From Andreprevotia chitinilytica DSM 18519 (GTDB taxonomy: Bacteria; Pseudomonadota; Gammaproteobacteria; Burkholderiales; Chitinibacteraceae), in contig NZ_JONM01000001.1 of the NCBI RefSeq assembly GCF_000711875.1, forward strand, positions 351,934 to 415,933: a stretch of DNA of 64,000 bases, given 5' to 3'. Position 1 is the first letter of the stretch, and each line of letters starts with the position of its first letter. The translations under genes were made by a program, and so were the position numbers. Below the pieces are notes generated by a model. That model had not been told where the DNA came from and ran no database searches. It saw only the letters and a list, made by a program, of their open reading frames with translations. Below, in pieces: positions 55,923 through 64,000 of the stretch.

Positions 55923-56661
55923 ATGGGTGAACCAAAGGCGTCGCTTGGCCCTGCCCGTAATAAGCATCCTTCCCGTGCTTGCGCAGGTAGTGCTTATCCA
56001 GCAGGTAATCGGGGATGGCTTGCCGCCACGGGTTGAGCTGGCGGGTGAATAGCGCCATACGGGCGATTTCTTCCAGCACGACGGCGTTGTGGACGGCAGC
56101 ATCCGGGGTTTTGCCCCAGGCGAAGGGCGCGTGTTCGCACACCAGCATGCCGGGCAGGGAGAGCGGGTCGCCCCCGTTCGATCCATCGCCGAGTAAGGCA
56201 TCCAGCGTTTCGATGATCACGAGACCGGTTTGCAGTTCGTAATCGCCTGCGACTTCCGCCTTGGTGAGCGGACGGGAGCAGGGAATGGCGCCGTGGAAAT
56301 AGTCGGCATGGGTGGTGCCAAAAGCGGGAATCTCCAGGCCGGCTTGTGCCCAGGCGGTGGCGTGGGTGGAGTGGGTGTGGACGATGCCGCCCAGGCTCGG
56401 ATAGCGCTGATACAGCGCCAGATGTGTGGGCGTGTCAGAGGAGGGGCGCAGTACGCCTTCGACGACATTGCCGGCCAGATCGAGCACCACCATGTCGTCC
56501 AGCCGCATGGTGGCGTACTTCACGCCGCTGGGTTTGATCACGACCAGACCCTGCTCACGGTCGATGCCGCTGACGTTACCCCAAGTGAAGGTGACGAGGC
56601 CGTGCTGGGGCAGTGCCAGATTGGCTTCGAGCACTGCTTCTTTCAGTAGGCGCACCGACAT
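55897..56661 (-). CDS. araD: L-ribulose-5-phosphate 4-epimerase
   Basis: Zn-dependent class II aldolase-family epimerase giving D-xylulose 5-phosphate, 254 residues here against about 231 in E. coli. Key features are [12 protein letters not shown], the KPSG motif, [12 protein letters not shown] (zinc His) and [11 protein letters not shown]. The ATG at 56661 starts one base after the araB stop; a longer frame upstream is antisense-like padding. The normal family end is near [12 protein letters not shown]. The following [13 protein letters not shown] and stop come from the adjoining repeat element. Confidence 0.95.
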   Translation of the reverse strand: MSVRLLKEAVLEANLALPQHGLVTFTWGNVSGIDREQGLVVIKPSGVKYATMRLDDMVVLDLAGNVVEGVLRPSSDTPTHLALYQRYPSLGGIVHTHSTHATAWAQAGLEIPAFGTTHADYFHGAIPCSRPLTKAEVAGDYELQTGLVIIETLDALLGDGSNGGDPLSLPGMLVCEHAPFAWGKTPDAAVHNAVVLEEIARMALFTRQLNPWRQAIPDYLLDKHYLRKHGKDAYYGQGQATPLVHPFPPSLKGG

Positions 56662-56662
56662 G

Positions 56663-58336
56663 TCAGTTTCTCCCCGCCGCGTACATCGGCTCGGCCTGAT
56701 CGCCCCAGGCGAGATAGCGCTGGTAAAGCGTCTCGAAGCGGGCAACGGCCAGTGGCTCGGGTTGATAAGTGTGCTCGACCGGGCTGGCCATCACGGCCTG
56801 CGCGGCGGCGACGTCGGGGAAGGCATCGGCGGCGACAGCCGCGAAGATCGCCGCGCCGAGCGCACAGCATTGATCGGACAGCACCACCTGAATCGGCCGA
56901 TTCATCACATCGGCGCAGACCTGCATCACCGTCGGCGACTTGCGGGCGATGCCGCCCAGTGCCAGCACGTTGTCCACTGCCACCGACTGGGTTTCAAAGC
57001 ATTCCATGATGGCGCGCGCGCCAAAGGCGGTAGAGGCGATAAAGCCACCGAACAAGGCGGGCGCATCGGTGCCGAGGTTGAGGTCGGTGATCACGCCGTG
57101 CAGGCGCTGATTGGCATACGGCGTGCGGCGGCCGTTGAACCAGTCCAGCACCACCGGCAGATGGTCGTAGTCGATCTTGGCGGCCCAGGCTTCGGTCAGT
57201 GCCGGCAGCAGCTGGCGCTCCATCTGTTGCATCTGCGCTTGCAGTTCCGGGTATTGCTGCCCGGCCAGTTGCAGCGGCCAGCTCAATAGCCGGCTTAGCC
57301 AGGCATACATATCGCCAAAGGCGGACTGGCCGGCTTCCAGCCCGATCTGCCCCGGCACTACGCTGCCATCGACCTGACCACAAATGCCTTCGACGGTGCG
57401 ATTGCCGATCAGCTCGGGCGCGGCGGTGAGGATGTCGCAAGTCGAGGTGCCGATGACCTTGACCAGGGTATGTGGCGTCGCGCCTGCGCCGACTGCGCCC
57501 ATGTGGCAATCGAATGCGCCGCCGGCAATGATGGTGCCGCTGGGCACATGCAGACGATCCGCCCATTCCGGCGTGATCCGGCCGACCGGGATGTCAGCGG
57601 TGTAGCTGTCGGTAAACAGCGGATAATCGAGATGTTCCGCCAGCGCCGGTTCGATGGCGCGGATGAAGTCTTTGCTCGGCTGGCCGCCCCAATCCGGGTG
57701 CCACAGCGTTTTGTGGCCGGCTGCGCAACGCCCGCGACGGATGTCGGCCGGGCGGGTGGTGCCGGAGAGCAGCGCTGGCACCCAATCACATAGTTCGATC
57801 CAGCTTTTGGCGGCGGCTGCCACTTTCGGGTCTTGCTTGGAGATATGCGCCGCTTTGGCCCAGAACCATTCGGACGAATACACGCCGCCGCTGTAGCGCG
57901 TGTAGTCAGGGAAGTCGCCGCCGTGACACAAGCGGTTGATATGCTCGGCCTCCGCGATGGCGGTGTGGTCTTTCCACAGCACGAACATGGCGTTCGGGTT
58001 GGCGGCGAATTCGGGGCGGAGCGCCAGCACCTGGCCCTCCGCATCGATCGGGGCAGGGGTGGAGCCGGTGCTGTCCACGCCGATGCCGACGATGGCTTCG
58101 CGCTGCAGGGTGGAGAGCTTTGCCACGGTGCCACGCACTGCGCTTTCCATCGCTTCGATGTAATCGAGCGGGTGATGGCGGAACTGGTTCTTGACCGGGT
58201 TGCAGAACTGGCCGGCGGCCCAGCGTGGATAGTCCACCACGTGGCTCGCCAGCTCCTGACCATCCTGGCAGCTCACCGCCAGCGCGCGCACCGAATCGCT
58301 GCCGAAGTCCAGCCCGATGGTGATTTTTTCTGACAT
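56663..58336 (-). CDS. araB: Ribulokinase
   Basis: FGGY-family kinase of 557 residues phosphorylating L-ribulose. It opens [19 protein letters not shown] (phosphate-binding loop). [33 protein letters not shown] (catalytic Asp region) and [20 protein letters not shown] follow. It is first in the minus-strand araBDA operon. The divergent araF gene shares its 394-bp regulatory spacer. Confidence 0.97.
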   Translation of the reverse strand: MSEKITIGLDFGSDSVRALAVSCQDGQELASHVVDYPRWAAGQFCNPVKNQFRHHPLDYIEAMESAVRGTVAKLSTLQREAIVGIGVDSTGSTPAPIDAEGQVLALRPEFAANPNAMFVLWKDHTAIAEAEHINRLCHGGDFPDYTRYSGGVYSSEWFWAKAAHISKQDPKVAAAAKSWIELCDWVPALLSGTTRPADIRRGRCAAGHKTLWHPDWGGQPSKDFIRAIEPALAEHLDYPLFTDSYTADIPVGRITPEWADRLHVPSGTIIAGGAFDCHMGAVGAGATPHTLVKVIGTSTCDILTAAPELIGNRTVEGICGQVDGSVVPGQIGLEAGQSAFGDMYAWLSRLLSWPLQLAGQQYPELQAQMQQMERQLLPALTEAWAAKIDYDHLPVVLDWFNGRRTPYANQRLHGVITDLNLGTDAPALFGGFIASTAFGARAIMECFETQSVAVDNVLALGGIARKSPTVMQVCADVMNRPIQVVLSDQCCALGAAIFAAVAADAFPDVAAAQAVMASPVEHTYQPEPLAVARFETLYQRYLAWGDQAEPMYAAGRN

Positions 58337-58480
58337 CTATATTCTCCGACTACGTTTTATTGGTCGTTTTCGTTGTGAGGAATATGGATGAATCAATGGA
58401 TGAATTGAATGAGGAATTGGCTGACTATATGCATAAAACCGCTTGTATATGCTGCATTGCAGCGATGTGCGGCACGGGAA

Positions 58481-58518
58481 TTGGGCAAAATTTGCCGAAT
58501 ATATGGATATATTTGCTG
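58481..58518. promoter_or_regulatory. Candidate AraC tandem site in the araB-araF spacer
   Basis: On the minus strand, CAGCAAATATATCCATA (58518-58502) matches the E. coli araI1 half-site TAGCATTTTTATCCATA at 13 of 17 positions. A second, weaker copy, CGGCAAATTTTGCCCAA (58497-58481), follows exactly 21 bp on in the same direction, the I1-I2 spacing of E. coli. It points toward araB. The rest of the 394-bp spacer (58337-58730) is AT-richer than its surroundings. It has repeats of TATGGATGAAT/ATGGATGAATT near 58384-58406 and no supported gene. Confidence 0.55.
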
Positions 58519-58730
58519 TAAGTGATGAATTGGATTTGTCCATCCTTTTGTTGCAAAAGAATTGCGACTACATTTGCGACACGCTGCGACGGTGGAGTCG
58601 ATTCCACGCTGCAGATGGATGTGCCCGGCCCGCTGCAACGAATCCAGGCGCGACGAGCGCAGCCGCGTTGATAAACACGCGGTTGCAAACAGCTTCCTAG
58701 ATGGTTTCTAGATATGTACGGAGATGGATC

Positions 58731-59708
58731 GTGAAAAAGATCGTCAAGATGTGGACACTGGCCAGCGTGATGGCTGCCTCAATGGGCGCGGCTTTTGCGA
58801 CGGACAAGCTTGGTTACCTGGTCAAGCAACCGGAAGAGCCGTGGTTCCAGACGGAATGGGCGTTTGCCGACAAAGCCGGCAAGGACCTGGGGTTTGAAGT
58901 GCAAAAGATCGCCGTGCCGGATGGCGAAAAAACCCTCAATGCCATCGATACCCTGGCCGCCAATGGCGCGAAAGGCTTCGTGATCTGCACGCCAGACCCG
59001 AAGCTTGGCCCAGCGATCATGGCCAAGGCCAAGGCGCTCGGCTTGAAGGTGGTGGCGGTGGACGATCAGTTCGTCAACGCCAAGGGCCAGCCGATGACGG
59101 AGGTGCCGCTGGTGATGATGGCAGCCACCAAGATCGGTGAGCGCCAAGGCCACGAGCTGTGGAAGGAAATGACCAAGCGCGGCTGGAAACCGGCTGAAAC
59201 CGGCGTGCTGGCGATCACCGCCAACGAGCTGGATACCGCCCGCCGCCGTACCGATGGTTCGATGAGCGCGCTGAAGGCCGCCGGCTTCCCGGCCAAGCAG
59301 ATCTACACCACCCCGACCAAGAGCAACGACATCCCCGGCGCGCTGGATGCCGCCAACTCCATGCTGGTGCAACACCCGGAAGTGAAGAACTGGCTGGTGA
59401 TCGGCATGAACGACAACACCGTGCTGGGCGGCATCCGTGCCACCGAAGGGCAGGGCTTCAAGGCGGAGAACGTGATCGGTATCGGCATCAATGGCGTCGA
59501 CGCGGTGAACGAATTGTCCAAGTCCAAGGCGACGGGTTTCTACGGTTCGCTGCTGCCCAGCCCGGACGTGCACGGCTACAAGAGCATCCAGATGCTGCAT
59601 GAGTGGGTCGCCAAGGGCAAAGAGCCGCAGAAGTTCACCGAAGTCACCGATGCAGTGCTGATCACCCGTGACAACTTCAAGGTCGAATTGAAGAAGAAGG
59701 GGCTGTAA
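58731..59708 (+). CDS. araF: L-arabinose-binding periplasmic protein
   Basis: Family-1 (sugar) periplasmic binding protein of 325 residues from a GTG at 58731. GGAG stands 7 nt before it, which is better than the in-frame ATG 30 bp upstream. The signal peptide KKIVKMWTLASVMAASMGAAFA is split near AFA-TDKLGYLVKQPEEPWF. The mature protein carries KAKALGLKVVAVDDQFVNA and VIGMNDNTVLGGIRATEGQG, typical of AraF. It captures arabinose for AraG/AraH. The next gene is araG after a repeat. Confidence 0.95.
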   Translation: MKKIVKMWTLASVMAASMGAAFATDKLGYLVKQPEEPWFQTEWAFADKAGKDLGFEVQKIAVPDGEKTLNAIDTLAANGAKGFVICTPDPKLGPAIMAKAKALGLKVVAVDDQFVNAKGQPMTEVPLVMMAATKIGERQGHELWKEMTKRGWKPAETGVLAITANELDTARRRTDGSMSALKAAGFPAKQIYTTPTKSNDIPGALDAANSMLVQHPEVKNWLVIGMNDNTVLGGIRATEGQGFKAENVIGIGINGVDAVNELSKSKATGFYGSLLPSPDVHGYKSIQMLHEWVAKGKEPQKFTEVTDAVLITRDNFKVELKKKGL

Positions 59709-59725
59709 GCGTTTATCCACAATTG

Positions 59726-59864
59726 TCCCCTCTCCCATTTATGGGAGAGGGTTAGGGAGAGGGTGCTTGCATAGGTCGCTGCAGGTTGCACGCCCCTCTC
59801 CCCCGGCCCCTCTCCCACTAATAGCTGAGCAAGGCTAAAGCCTTGTACGCGAGGGCGAGGGGAG
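59726..59864. repeat. Dispersed palindromic repeat, family C, copy 3
   Basis: CCCTCTCCCATTTATGGGAG starts the left hairpin. The right half is CCCCCGGCCCCTCTCCCACT, then an inserted palindrome (about 59824-59849, with GCAAGGCTAAAGCCTTGT), then GAGGGCGAGGGGAG. Here the nested element is in the right hairpin and inverted relative to copies 2 and 4. It separates araF from araG. Confidence 0.9.
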
Positions 59865-59905
59865 ATCGTCCTACGAATTGGGTTTGGCAATTGGAGTTGC
59901 AACAA

Positions 59906-61411
59906 ATGTCTGTCCCTTATCTGGAATTCAAGAACATCGGCAAGCGCTTCCCCGGCGTGGTCGCGTTGCAAGGCATCTCGTTTGCCTGCCGCGAAGGCGA
60001 AGTGCATGCGCTGATGGGCGAAAACGGCGCGGGCAAGTCGACGCTGCTGAAAATCCTTAGCGGCAATCACGCACCGTCCGAGGGTGAGCTGGCGCTGGCC
60101 GGGCAATCGCGGCAGTTTGCGCACACGGTGGATGCGCTCAAGGCCGGCGTGGCGGTCATCTATCAGGAATTGCATCTCGTGCCTGATATCACCGTGGCCG
60201 AGAACATCTATATCGGCCAGTTGCCGCATCGCTTCGGCGTGGTGGATCGCCCGCGTTTGCGTGCCGATGCCGGCAAGCAACTGGCACAACTGGGGTTGGA
60301 TATCGACCCCGATACGCCCCTCAAGCAGCTCTCCATCGGCCAATGGCAGATGGTGGAAATCGCCAAGGCACTCACGCGCGATGCCAAGGTGATCGCGTTC
60401 GATGAGCCGACCAGCAGCTTGTCGGCCCGCGAGATCCAGCAGCTGTTCCGCGTGATCCGCGAACTGAAAGCGCAGGGCCGCGTGATCTTGTATGTGTCGC
60501 ACCGCATGGAAGAAATCTTCCAGCTCGCCGATCAGATCACCGTGTTCAAGGATGGTCGTTACGTCTGCACCTTCGACGACATGCAGCAAGTGACACACGA
60601 TCAGCTGGTGAAGGCGATGGTCGGGCGGGATGTTGGCGATATCTACGGCTATACGCCGCGCCCGATTGGCGGGCCACGTCTGGATGTCATGGCCTTGCAC
60701 GCGCCGGGCATGAAACACGCGGTATCGCTCTCGGTGCGGGCTGGTGAAATCGTCGGCCTGTTCGGCTTGATCGGCGCTGGCCGCAGCGAGTTGATGAAAG
60801 CGATCTTCGGTGGCGTGAAGCCCTATGCCGGCGAGGTCCGTGTCGATGGTCGGCCGATCGCGATCCGCTCACCCATTCACGCCATTCAGGCCGGCATCAT
60901 GCTCTGCCCGGAAGATCGCAAGGCCGAAGGCATCGTTCCGGTGCATTCGGTGCGGGACAACATCAACATCAGCGCCCGCCGCAACGCGGTGCGTGCTGGT
61001 TGCTTGATCAACGACACGTGGGAAGCGGACAACTCACAACGCAAGGTGCGTGAGCTGAACGTGAAAACACCGAGTGACGAGCAGCTGATCCGCAATCTCT
61101 CGGGCGGCAATCAGCAGAAGGTGATCCTGGGGCGCTGGTTGTCCGAAGACATGAAAGTGATCTTGCTGGACGAGCCGACGCGGGGCATTGATGTCGGCGC
61201 GAAAAACGAGATTTACAACGTGATCTACGCGCTCGCCAACCGGGGCATTGCCGTGTTGTTTGTCTCCAGCGATTTGCCGGAGGTGCTGGGGCTGGCTGAC
61301 CGCATTCTGGTGATGCGGGAAGGGGCGATCAGCGGCGAGCTGAGCCACGACGAGGCGACCGAGGAAACGGTGCTCGGATTGGCGATGCCGCGGGAGATGG
61401 TGGCGGCTTAG
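59906..61411 (+). CDS. araG: L-arabinose ABC transporter ATPase
   Basis: Fused double ATPase of 501 residues, as usual for sugar CUT2 importers. The first Walker A is [14 protein letters not shown], with signature [15 protein letters not shown]. The second, degenerate P-loop is [14 protein letters not shown], with [15 protein letters not shown] and [14 protein letters not shown]. The ATG at 59906 follows TTGGAGTTGC. The longer upstream frame only translates repeat DNA. Confidence 0.96.
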   Translation: MSVPYLEFKNIGKRFPGVVALQGISFACREGEVHALMGENGAGKSTLLKILSGNHAPSEGELALAGQSRQFAHTVDALKAGVAVIYQELHLVPDITVAENIYIGQLPHRFGVVDRPRLRADAGKQLAQLGLDIDPDTPLKQLSIGQWQMVEIAKALTRDAKVIAFDEPTSSLSAREIQQLFRVIRELKAQGRVILYVSHRMEEIFQLADQITVFKDGRYVCTFDDMQQVTHDQLVKAMVGRDVGDIYGYTPRPIGGPRLDVMALHAPGMKHAVSLSVRAGEIVGLFGLIGAGRSELMKAIFGGVKPYAGEVRVDGRPIAIRSPIHAIQAGIMLCPEDRKAEGIVPVHSVRDNINISARRNAVRAGCLINDTWEADNSQRKVRELNVKTPSDEQLIRNLSGGNQQKVILGRWLSEDMKVILLDEPTRGIDVGAKNEIYNVIYALANRGIAVLFVSSDLPEVLGLADRILVMREGAISGELSHDEATEETVLGLAMPREMVAA

Positions 61412-61432
61412 CAAGTCAGATCAGGGTTTTTG

Positions 61433-61572
61433 TTCCCTCGCCCATCCCGTGCAAGGCTTTTAGCCTTGTTCAGGGAAAGTGGGAGAGGGCTAGGGAGAGG
61501 GTGATTGCAAAGGAAGCTGCATGTTGCACGACCCTCACCCCCGGCCCCTCTCCCATAAATGGGCGAGGGGAG
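61433..61572. repeat. Dispersed palindromic repeat, family C, copy 4
   Basis: TTCCCTCGCCCAT is interrupted by a nested palindrome, GTGCAAGGCTTTTAGCCTTG, plus TTCAGGG. It then resumes AAGTGGGAGAGGGCTAGGGA. The right half is CCCTCACCCCCGGCCCCTCT, then CCCATAAATGGGCGAGGGGA. On the plus strand the right half translates as LTPGPSPINGRGE, a false N-terminal extension of araH. It lies between araG and araH. Confidence 0.9.
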
Positions 61573-61596
61573 AAAGTGGCAAACATAGGAATCATC

Positions 61597-62613
61597 ATGA
61601 ATTCAACCAGCACCACGCCGCTTCCCGCCGACTTCGCGGCCAGCGGTAACTCCACCCCCAGGCGCAAGTTCGGCGCGGCCAAGATCTGGGACAACTACGG
61701 CATGTTGATGGTCTTCGCGGCGTTGTTCGTTGCGTGCTCCGTGTTCGTGCCGAATTTCCTCACCATGATCAATATGCGCGGCTTGGGGTTGGCGGTATCG
61801 CTCGCCGGCATGGTCGCCTGCGGCATGTTGTTCTGTCTGGCTTCGGGCGATTTCGATCTGTCGGTCGCCTCGGTCGTGGCATGTGCCGGCGTGATGGCCG
61901 CGGTGGTGATCAACCGCACCGACAGCATCGCGCTGGGCATCTTTGCCGGCCTTGGGGTCGGGCTGTTCTTCGGTTTCGTCAACGGCTTCGTGATCGCCAA
62001 ACTGCAGATCAATGCCTTGATCACCACGCTCGCCAGCATGCAGATCGCACGCGGCGTGGCATATCTGATCTCCGATGGCAAAGCGGTCGGCATCTCGCAG
62101 GAGGACTTCTTCCTGCTGGGCAACTCGGCATGGCTGAATATCCCCGTGCCGGTGTGGATCACGCTGATCTGCCTGTGCGTGTTCGGTTTTCTGCTCAACC
62201 GGACGCTGTTTGGCCGCAATACGCTGGCCATTGGCGGTAATGAAGAAGCAGCGCGTCTGGCTGGGGTCAACGTGGTGCGCACCAAGATCGTCATCTTCAC
62301 CCTGACCGGGCTGGTGGCGGCGTTTGCGGGTATCGTGCTCGCCTCGCGCATGACCAGCGGCCAGCCGATGACGTCGATCGGTTTCGAGCTGACGGTGATT
62401 TCCGCTTGCGTGCTGGGCGGGGTCTCGCTCAAGGGCGGGGTGGGCAAGATTTCGTATGTGATTGCCGGCGTGCTGATCCTGGGCACGGTGGAAAACGCGA
62501 TGAACCTGCTGAATATCTCGCCATTCACGCAATACGTGGTGCGCGGCTTGATCCTGCTGGCGGCGGTGATTCTGGACCGCTACAAGCAGCAGGCGCAGTT
62601 GCGGCAGCGATAA
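61597..62613 (+). CDS. araH: L-arabinose ABC transporter permease
   Basis: CUT2-type inner-membrane permease of 338 residues with about nine or ten helices. It has NYGMLMVFAALFVACSVFVP, ASGDFDLSVASVVACAGV, and the ATPase-contact region NEEAARLAGVNVVRTKI. The ATG at 61597 has AGGA 6-7 nt upstream. Upstream in-frame codons belong to the repeat. It completes araFGH. Confidence 0.96.
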   Translation: MNSTSTTPLPADFAASGNSTPRRKFGAAKIWDNYGMLMVFAALFVACSVFVPNFLTMINMRGLGLAVSLAGMVACGMLFCLASGDFDLSVASVVACAGVMAAVVINRTDSIALGIFAGLGVGLFFGFVNGFVIAKLQINALITTLASMQIARGVAYLISDGKAVGISQEDFFLLGNSAWLNIPVPVWITLICLCVFGFLLNRTLFGRNTLAIGGNEEAARLAGVNVVRTKIVIFTLTGLVAAFAGIVLASRMTSGQPMTSIGFELTVISACVLGGVSLKGGVGKISYVIAGVLILGTVENAMNLLNISPFTQYVVRGLILLAAVILDRYKQQAQLRQR

Positions 62614-62616
62614 AAC

Positions 62617-62743
62617 CGTAGGGCGGGTTAGCAGTCGGCGTGCGACATTCATGTCGCTCAGCGACAGTGCGTAACCCGCCGCATGGGTGATCTGCCACGG
62701 CATTGTCCGGCGGGTTACGCCCAGAGGGCTAACCCGCCCTACG
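62617..62743. repeat. Dispersed palindromic repeat, family D, copy 2 (expanded)
   Basis: The same outer CGTAGGGCGGGTTAGC and GCTAACCCGCCCTACG ends as at 49324-49420. An added segment with its own hairpin (GCGACATTCATGTCGC and CAGCGACAGTGC, about 62642-62670) sits inside the left arm. It lies between araH and araC. Confidence 0.9.
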
Positions 62744-62803
62744 GTGTGGTGGTCCAAGATATCGTTTTTGGATTTTGACGTTAAATAACCCGGACTGATC
62801 GGC

Positions 62804-63814
62804 ATGCACCGTGAGCCTTCCTCTACGCAACAGCTCGATCCACTCCTGCCCGGATACTCGTTCAACCTGTATCTGGTGGCCGGGATCACGCCGATCATTC
62901 AGGGCGGGCCGCTGGATTTCTTCATCGACCGCCCGGATGGCATGGATGGCTTCATCATCAACATGACGGTGAAGGGGCAGGGCAAGGTGTTCGATGGCGA
63001 CGATGCCTTCTATACCAAGCCGGGCGATCTCTTGCTGTTCCCACCGGGGGCCATGCATTACTACGGCCGCGCGCCGGATCATGGCGACTGGTATCACCGC
63101 TGGGTGTATTTCCGGCCACGTGCCTATTGGGCCAACTGGTTGAAATGGCATCAGCAGGTGCGCAAGGTGGGCCGCATGACGCTGCCCAGCCGCGCCTTGA
63201 TCAATGAGTTCGACGAGCTGTTCCGCCAGATCGATGAAACCCACAAAGCCGGCCGGCCGACGTCGGAAGAGTTGGCGATCAATTTGCTGGAACGGCTATT
63301 GATCCGCTGCTACGAGGAAACGCCGGAAAACTTTCCCAAGTCGCTCGACGCACGCATTCAGGAAACCTGCCAGTACCTGTCACGCAATCTGGCCAAGGAC
63401 TTGAGCCTGGAGGACATCGCCCGCCACGTGTGCCTGTCGCCGTCGCGGCTGGCGCATCTGTTCCGTGAGCACATGGGCGTCAATATCTTGCGCTGGCGTG
63501 AAGACCAGCGCGTGATCCTGGCCAAGCATTTGCTGCAAAGCACGCATTCGCCGGTATCGGGCATTGCCGACGCGGTGGGCTATGACGACCAGCTGTATTT
63601 CTCACGCGTGTTCCGTAAACGCGTGGGTGTGAGCCCATCGGAATACCGTCGCAACAGCGGCGAGGTGGTGCATGCGCTGCCGTCGTTCTATCCGATGGAG
63701 GGGCTCCAGCCGGATTGGTCCGAAGCAGCGGGAGCTGCTCTATCGACTGGTTCAGCGGGCGCTGCGCTGTCAACTGGTTCGGCCGGCGCCGCGCTATCGG
63801 GCGAATCGGCCTGA
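62804..63814 (+). CDS. araC: Arabinose operon regulator AraC, with a repetitive C-terminal tail
   Basis: Arabinose-responsive activator/repressor of 336 residues (292 in E. coli). The N-terminal sugar-binding cupin has [29 protein letters not shown] and [14 protein letters not shown], all very close to E. coli AraC. Two helix-turn-helix units follow, with [19 protein letters not shown] and [20 protein letters not shown]. After the usual family end near residue 295 comes a tail with three GAALSTGSA-like units encoded by 27-nt repeats. The last 127 bp overlap the gene on the other strand. It probably regulates araBDA and araFGH. Confidence 0.95.
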   Translation: MHREPSSTQQLDPLLPGYSFNLYLVAGITPIIQGGPLDFFIDRPDGMDGFIINMTVKGQGKVFDGDDAFYTKPGDLLLFPPGAMHYYGRAPDHGDWYHRWVYFRPRAYWANWLKWHQQVRKVGRMTLPSRALINEFDELFRQIDETHKAGRPTSEELAINLLERLLIRCYEETPENFPKSLDARIQETCQYLSRNLAKDLSLEDIARHVCLSPSRLAHLFREHMGVNILRWREDQRVILAKHLLQSTHSPVSGIADAVGYDDQLYFSRVFRKRVGVSPSEYRRNSGEVVHALPSFYPMEGLQPDWSEAAGAALSTGSAGAALSTGSAGAALSGESA

Positions 63815-64000
63815 GTTGATTCGGTGGTCGTCGCGCGCGGCAACCAGCGGCCCAGCATGGCTTCAAGCGTCGCCAGATGGATGGGTTTGGTCAGGAAGTC
63901 ATCCATGCCGACTTCGTAGCAATGATCGCGATCCTCCTCGAAGGCATCGGCGGTGAGCGCGACAATCGGTGTTCGTGGTTGCGCATGCGCAGTTTCCCAG
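63688..64000 (-). CDS. C-terminal receiver domain of a two-component protein, 5' part outside window
   Basis: The minus strand is open from the window edge to a TAG at 63690-63688. It reads [35 protein letters not shown], here split: the beta4 PIVALTAD with the conserved Thr/Ala, and the Lys of FLTKPI. This is the second half of a CheY-like receiver, in the style of hybrid sensor kinases. After EAMLGRWLP comes a low-complexity tail of EPVDSAAPA repeats. The phosphoacceptor Asp and any kinase domain lie beyond the window, so hybrid kinase versus stand-alone regulator is open. Confidence 0.8.
   Translation of the reverse strand, partial: WETAHAQPRTPIVALTADAFEEDRDHCYEVGMDDFLTKPIHLATLEAMLGRWLPRATTTESTQADSPDSAAPAEPVDSAAPAEPVDRAAPAASDQSGWSPSIG
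63728..63808. repeat. Three 27-nt tandem repeats at convergent gene ends
   Basis: Units 63728-63754, 63755-63781 and 63782-63808 are open on both strands. On the plus strand they give AGAALSTGS-type repeats in the AraC tail. On the minus strand they give PVDSAAPAE-type repeats in the tail of the signalling protein. The third unit has diverged most. Confidence 0.9.

Noticed and set aside
61501-61596. N-terminal extension of AraH reading LTPGPSPINGRGE
   Set aside because: It is a translation of family C repeat DNA. The ATG at 61597 has a ribosome site and fits the family start.
34814-62743. Dispersed repeats as insertion sequences
   Set aside because: They are 25-180 bp, carry no transposase frame and show no consistent target duplications, so they are non-coding palindromic repeats.

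Overview
The window is a GC-rich piece of a Gram-negative chromosome, most probably from a betaproteobacterium, perhaps the Neisseriales side. The main evidence is gene order: ndk-rlmN-pilF-rodZ-ispG-hisS-yfgM-bamB-der is followed directly by hfq-hflX-hflK-hflC-DUF2065-hisZ-purA, with HisZ (the HisG regulatory subunit) placed before purA. DsbB, BamB, RodZ and Hfq also fit a diderm proteobacterium. The genus cannot be fixed from the sequence alone.

Region 1 (1-22 kb) is a compact housekeeping block. It holds a partial guaB, a patatin-like lipase, dsbB overlapping oxyR, an FAD-dependent rubredoxin-reductase-like enzyme and a SPOR protein. Two long co-directional runs follow: nucleotide, tRNA, isoprenoid, envelope and ribosome-assembly genes (ndk to der), then hfq-hflXKC-hisZ-purA. 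Many starts overlap the preceding stop by 1-4 bases. Convincing terminators follow the rubredoxin-reductase gene, hfq and purA.

Region 2 (22-40 kb) is accessory metabolism. It has a methyltransferase divergent from a MarR/MFS efflux pair, a glutamine amidotransferase, a GH13 amylase-family enzyme, a LysR/MFS divergent pair and a GH3 NagZ-like hexosaminidase. An unusual pair follows, a DASS transporter with an 800-residue PHP/DUF3604-like protein, divergent from a UTRA-type GntR regulator. A family-3 solute-binding protein and leuA complete the region.

Region 3 (40-54 kb) is potassium and amino-acid uptake: kdpFABC preceded by an extra one-helix micro-ORF, then kdpD and kdpE. Next is an FCD-type GntR regulator with a polar amino-acid ABC transporter (binding protein, two permeases, ATPase).

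Region 4 (54-64 kb) is a complete L-arabinose regulon. araB-araD-araA run on the minus strand and are divergent from araF-araG-araH, which are followed by an E. coli-like araC. A candidate tandem AraC site lies between araB and araF. The window ends in the receiver domain of a signalling protein on the minus strand, whose 3' end overlaps the 3' end of araC.

The most striking architectural feature is at least four families of dispersed palindromic repeats. They occupy many spacers between 34 and 63 kb, including spacers inside the kdp and ara operons, and were not seen in the 1-22 kb block. One family carries a smaller palindromic element nested in its hairpin loops. One repeat copy supplies the last codons and the stop of araD. 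Candidate operator palindromes are visible beside the MarR, UTRA-GntR and FCD-GntR genes.
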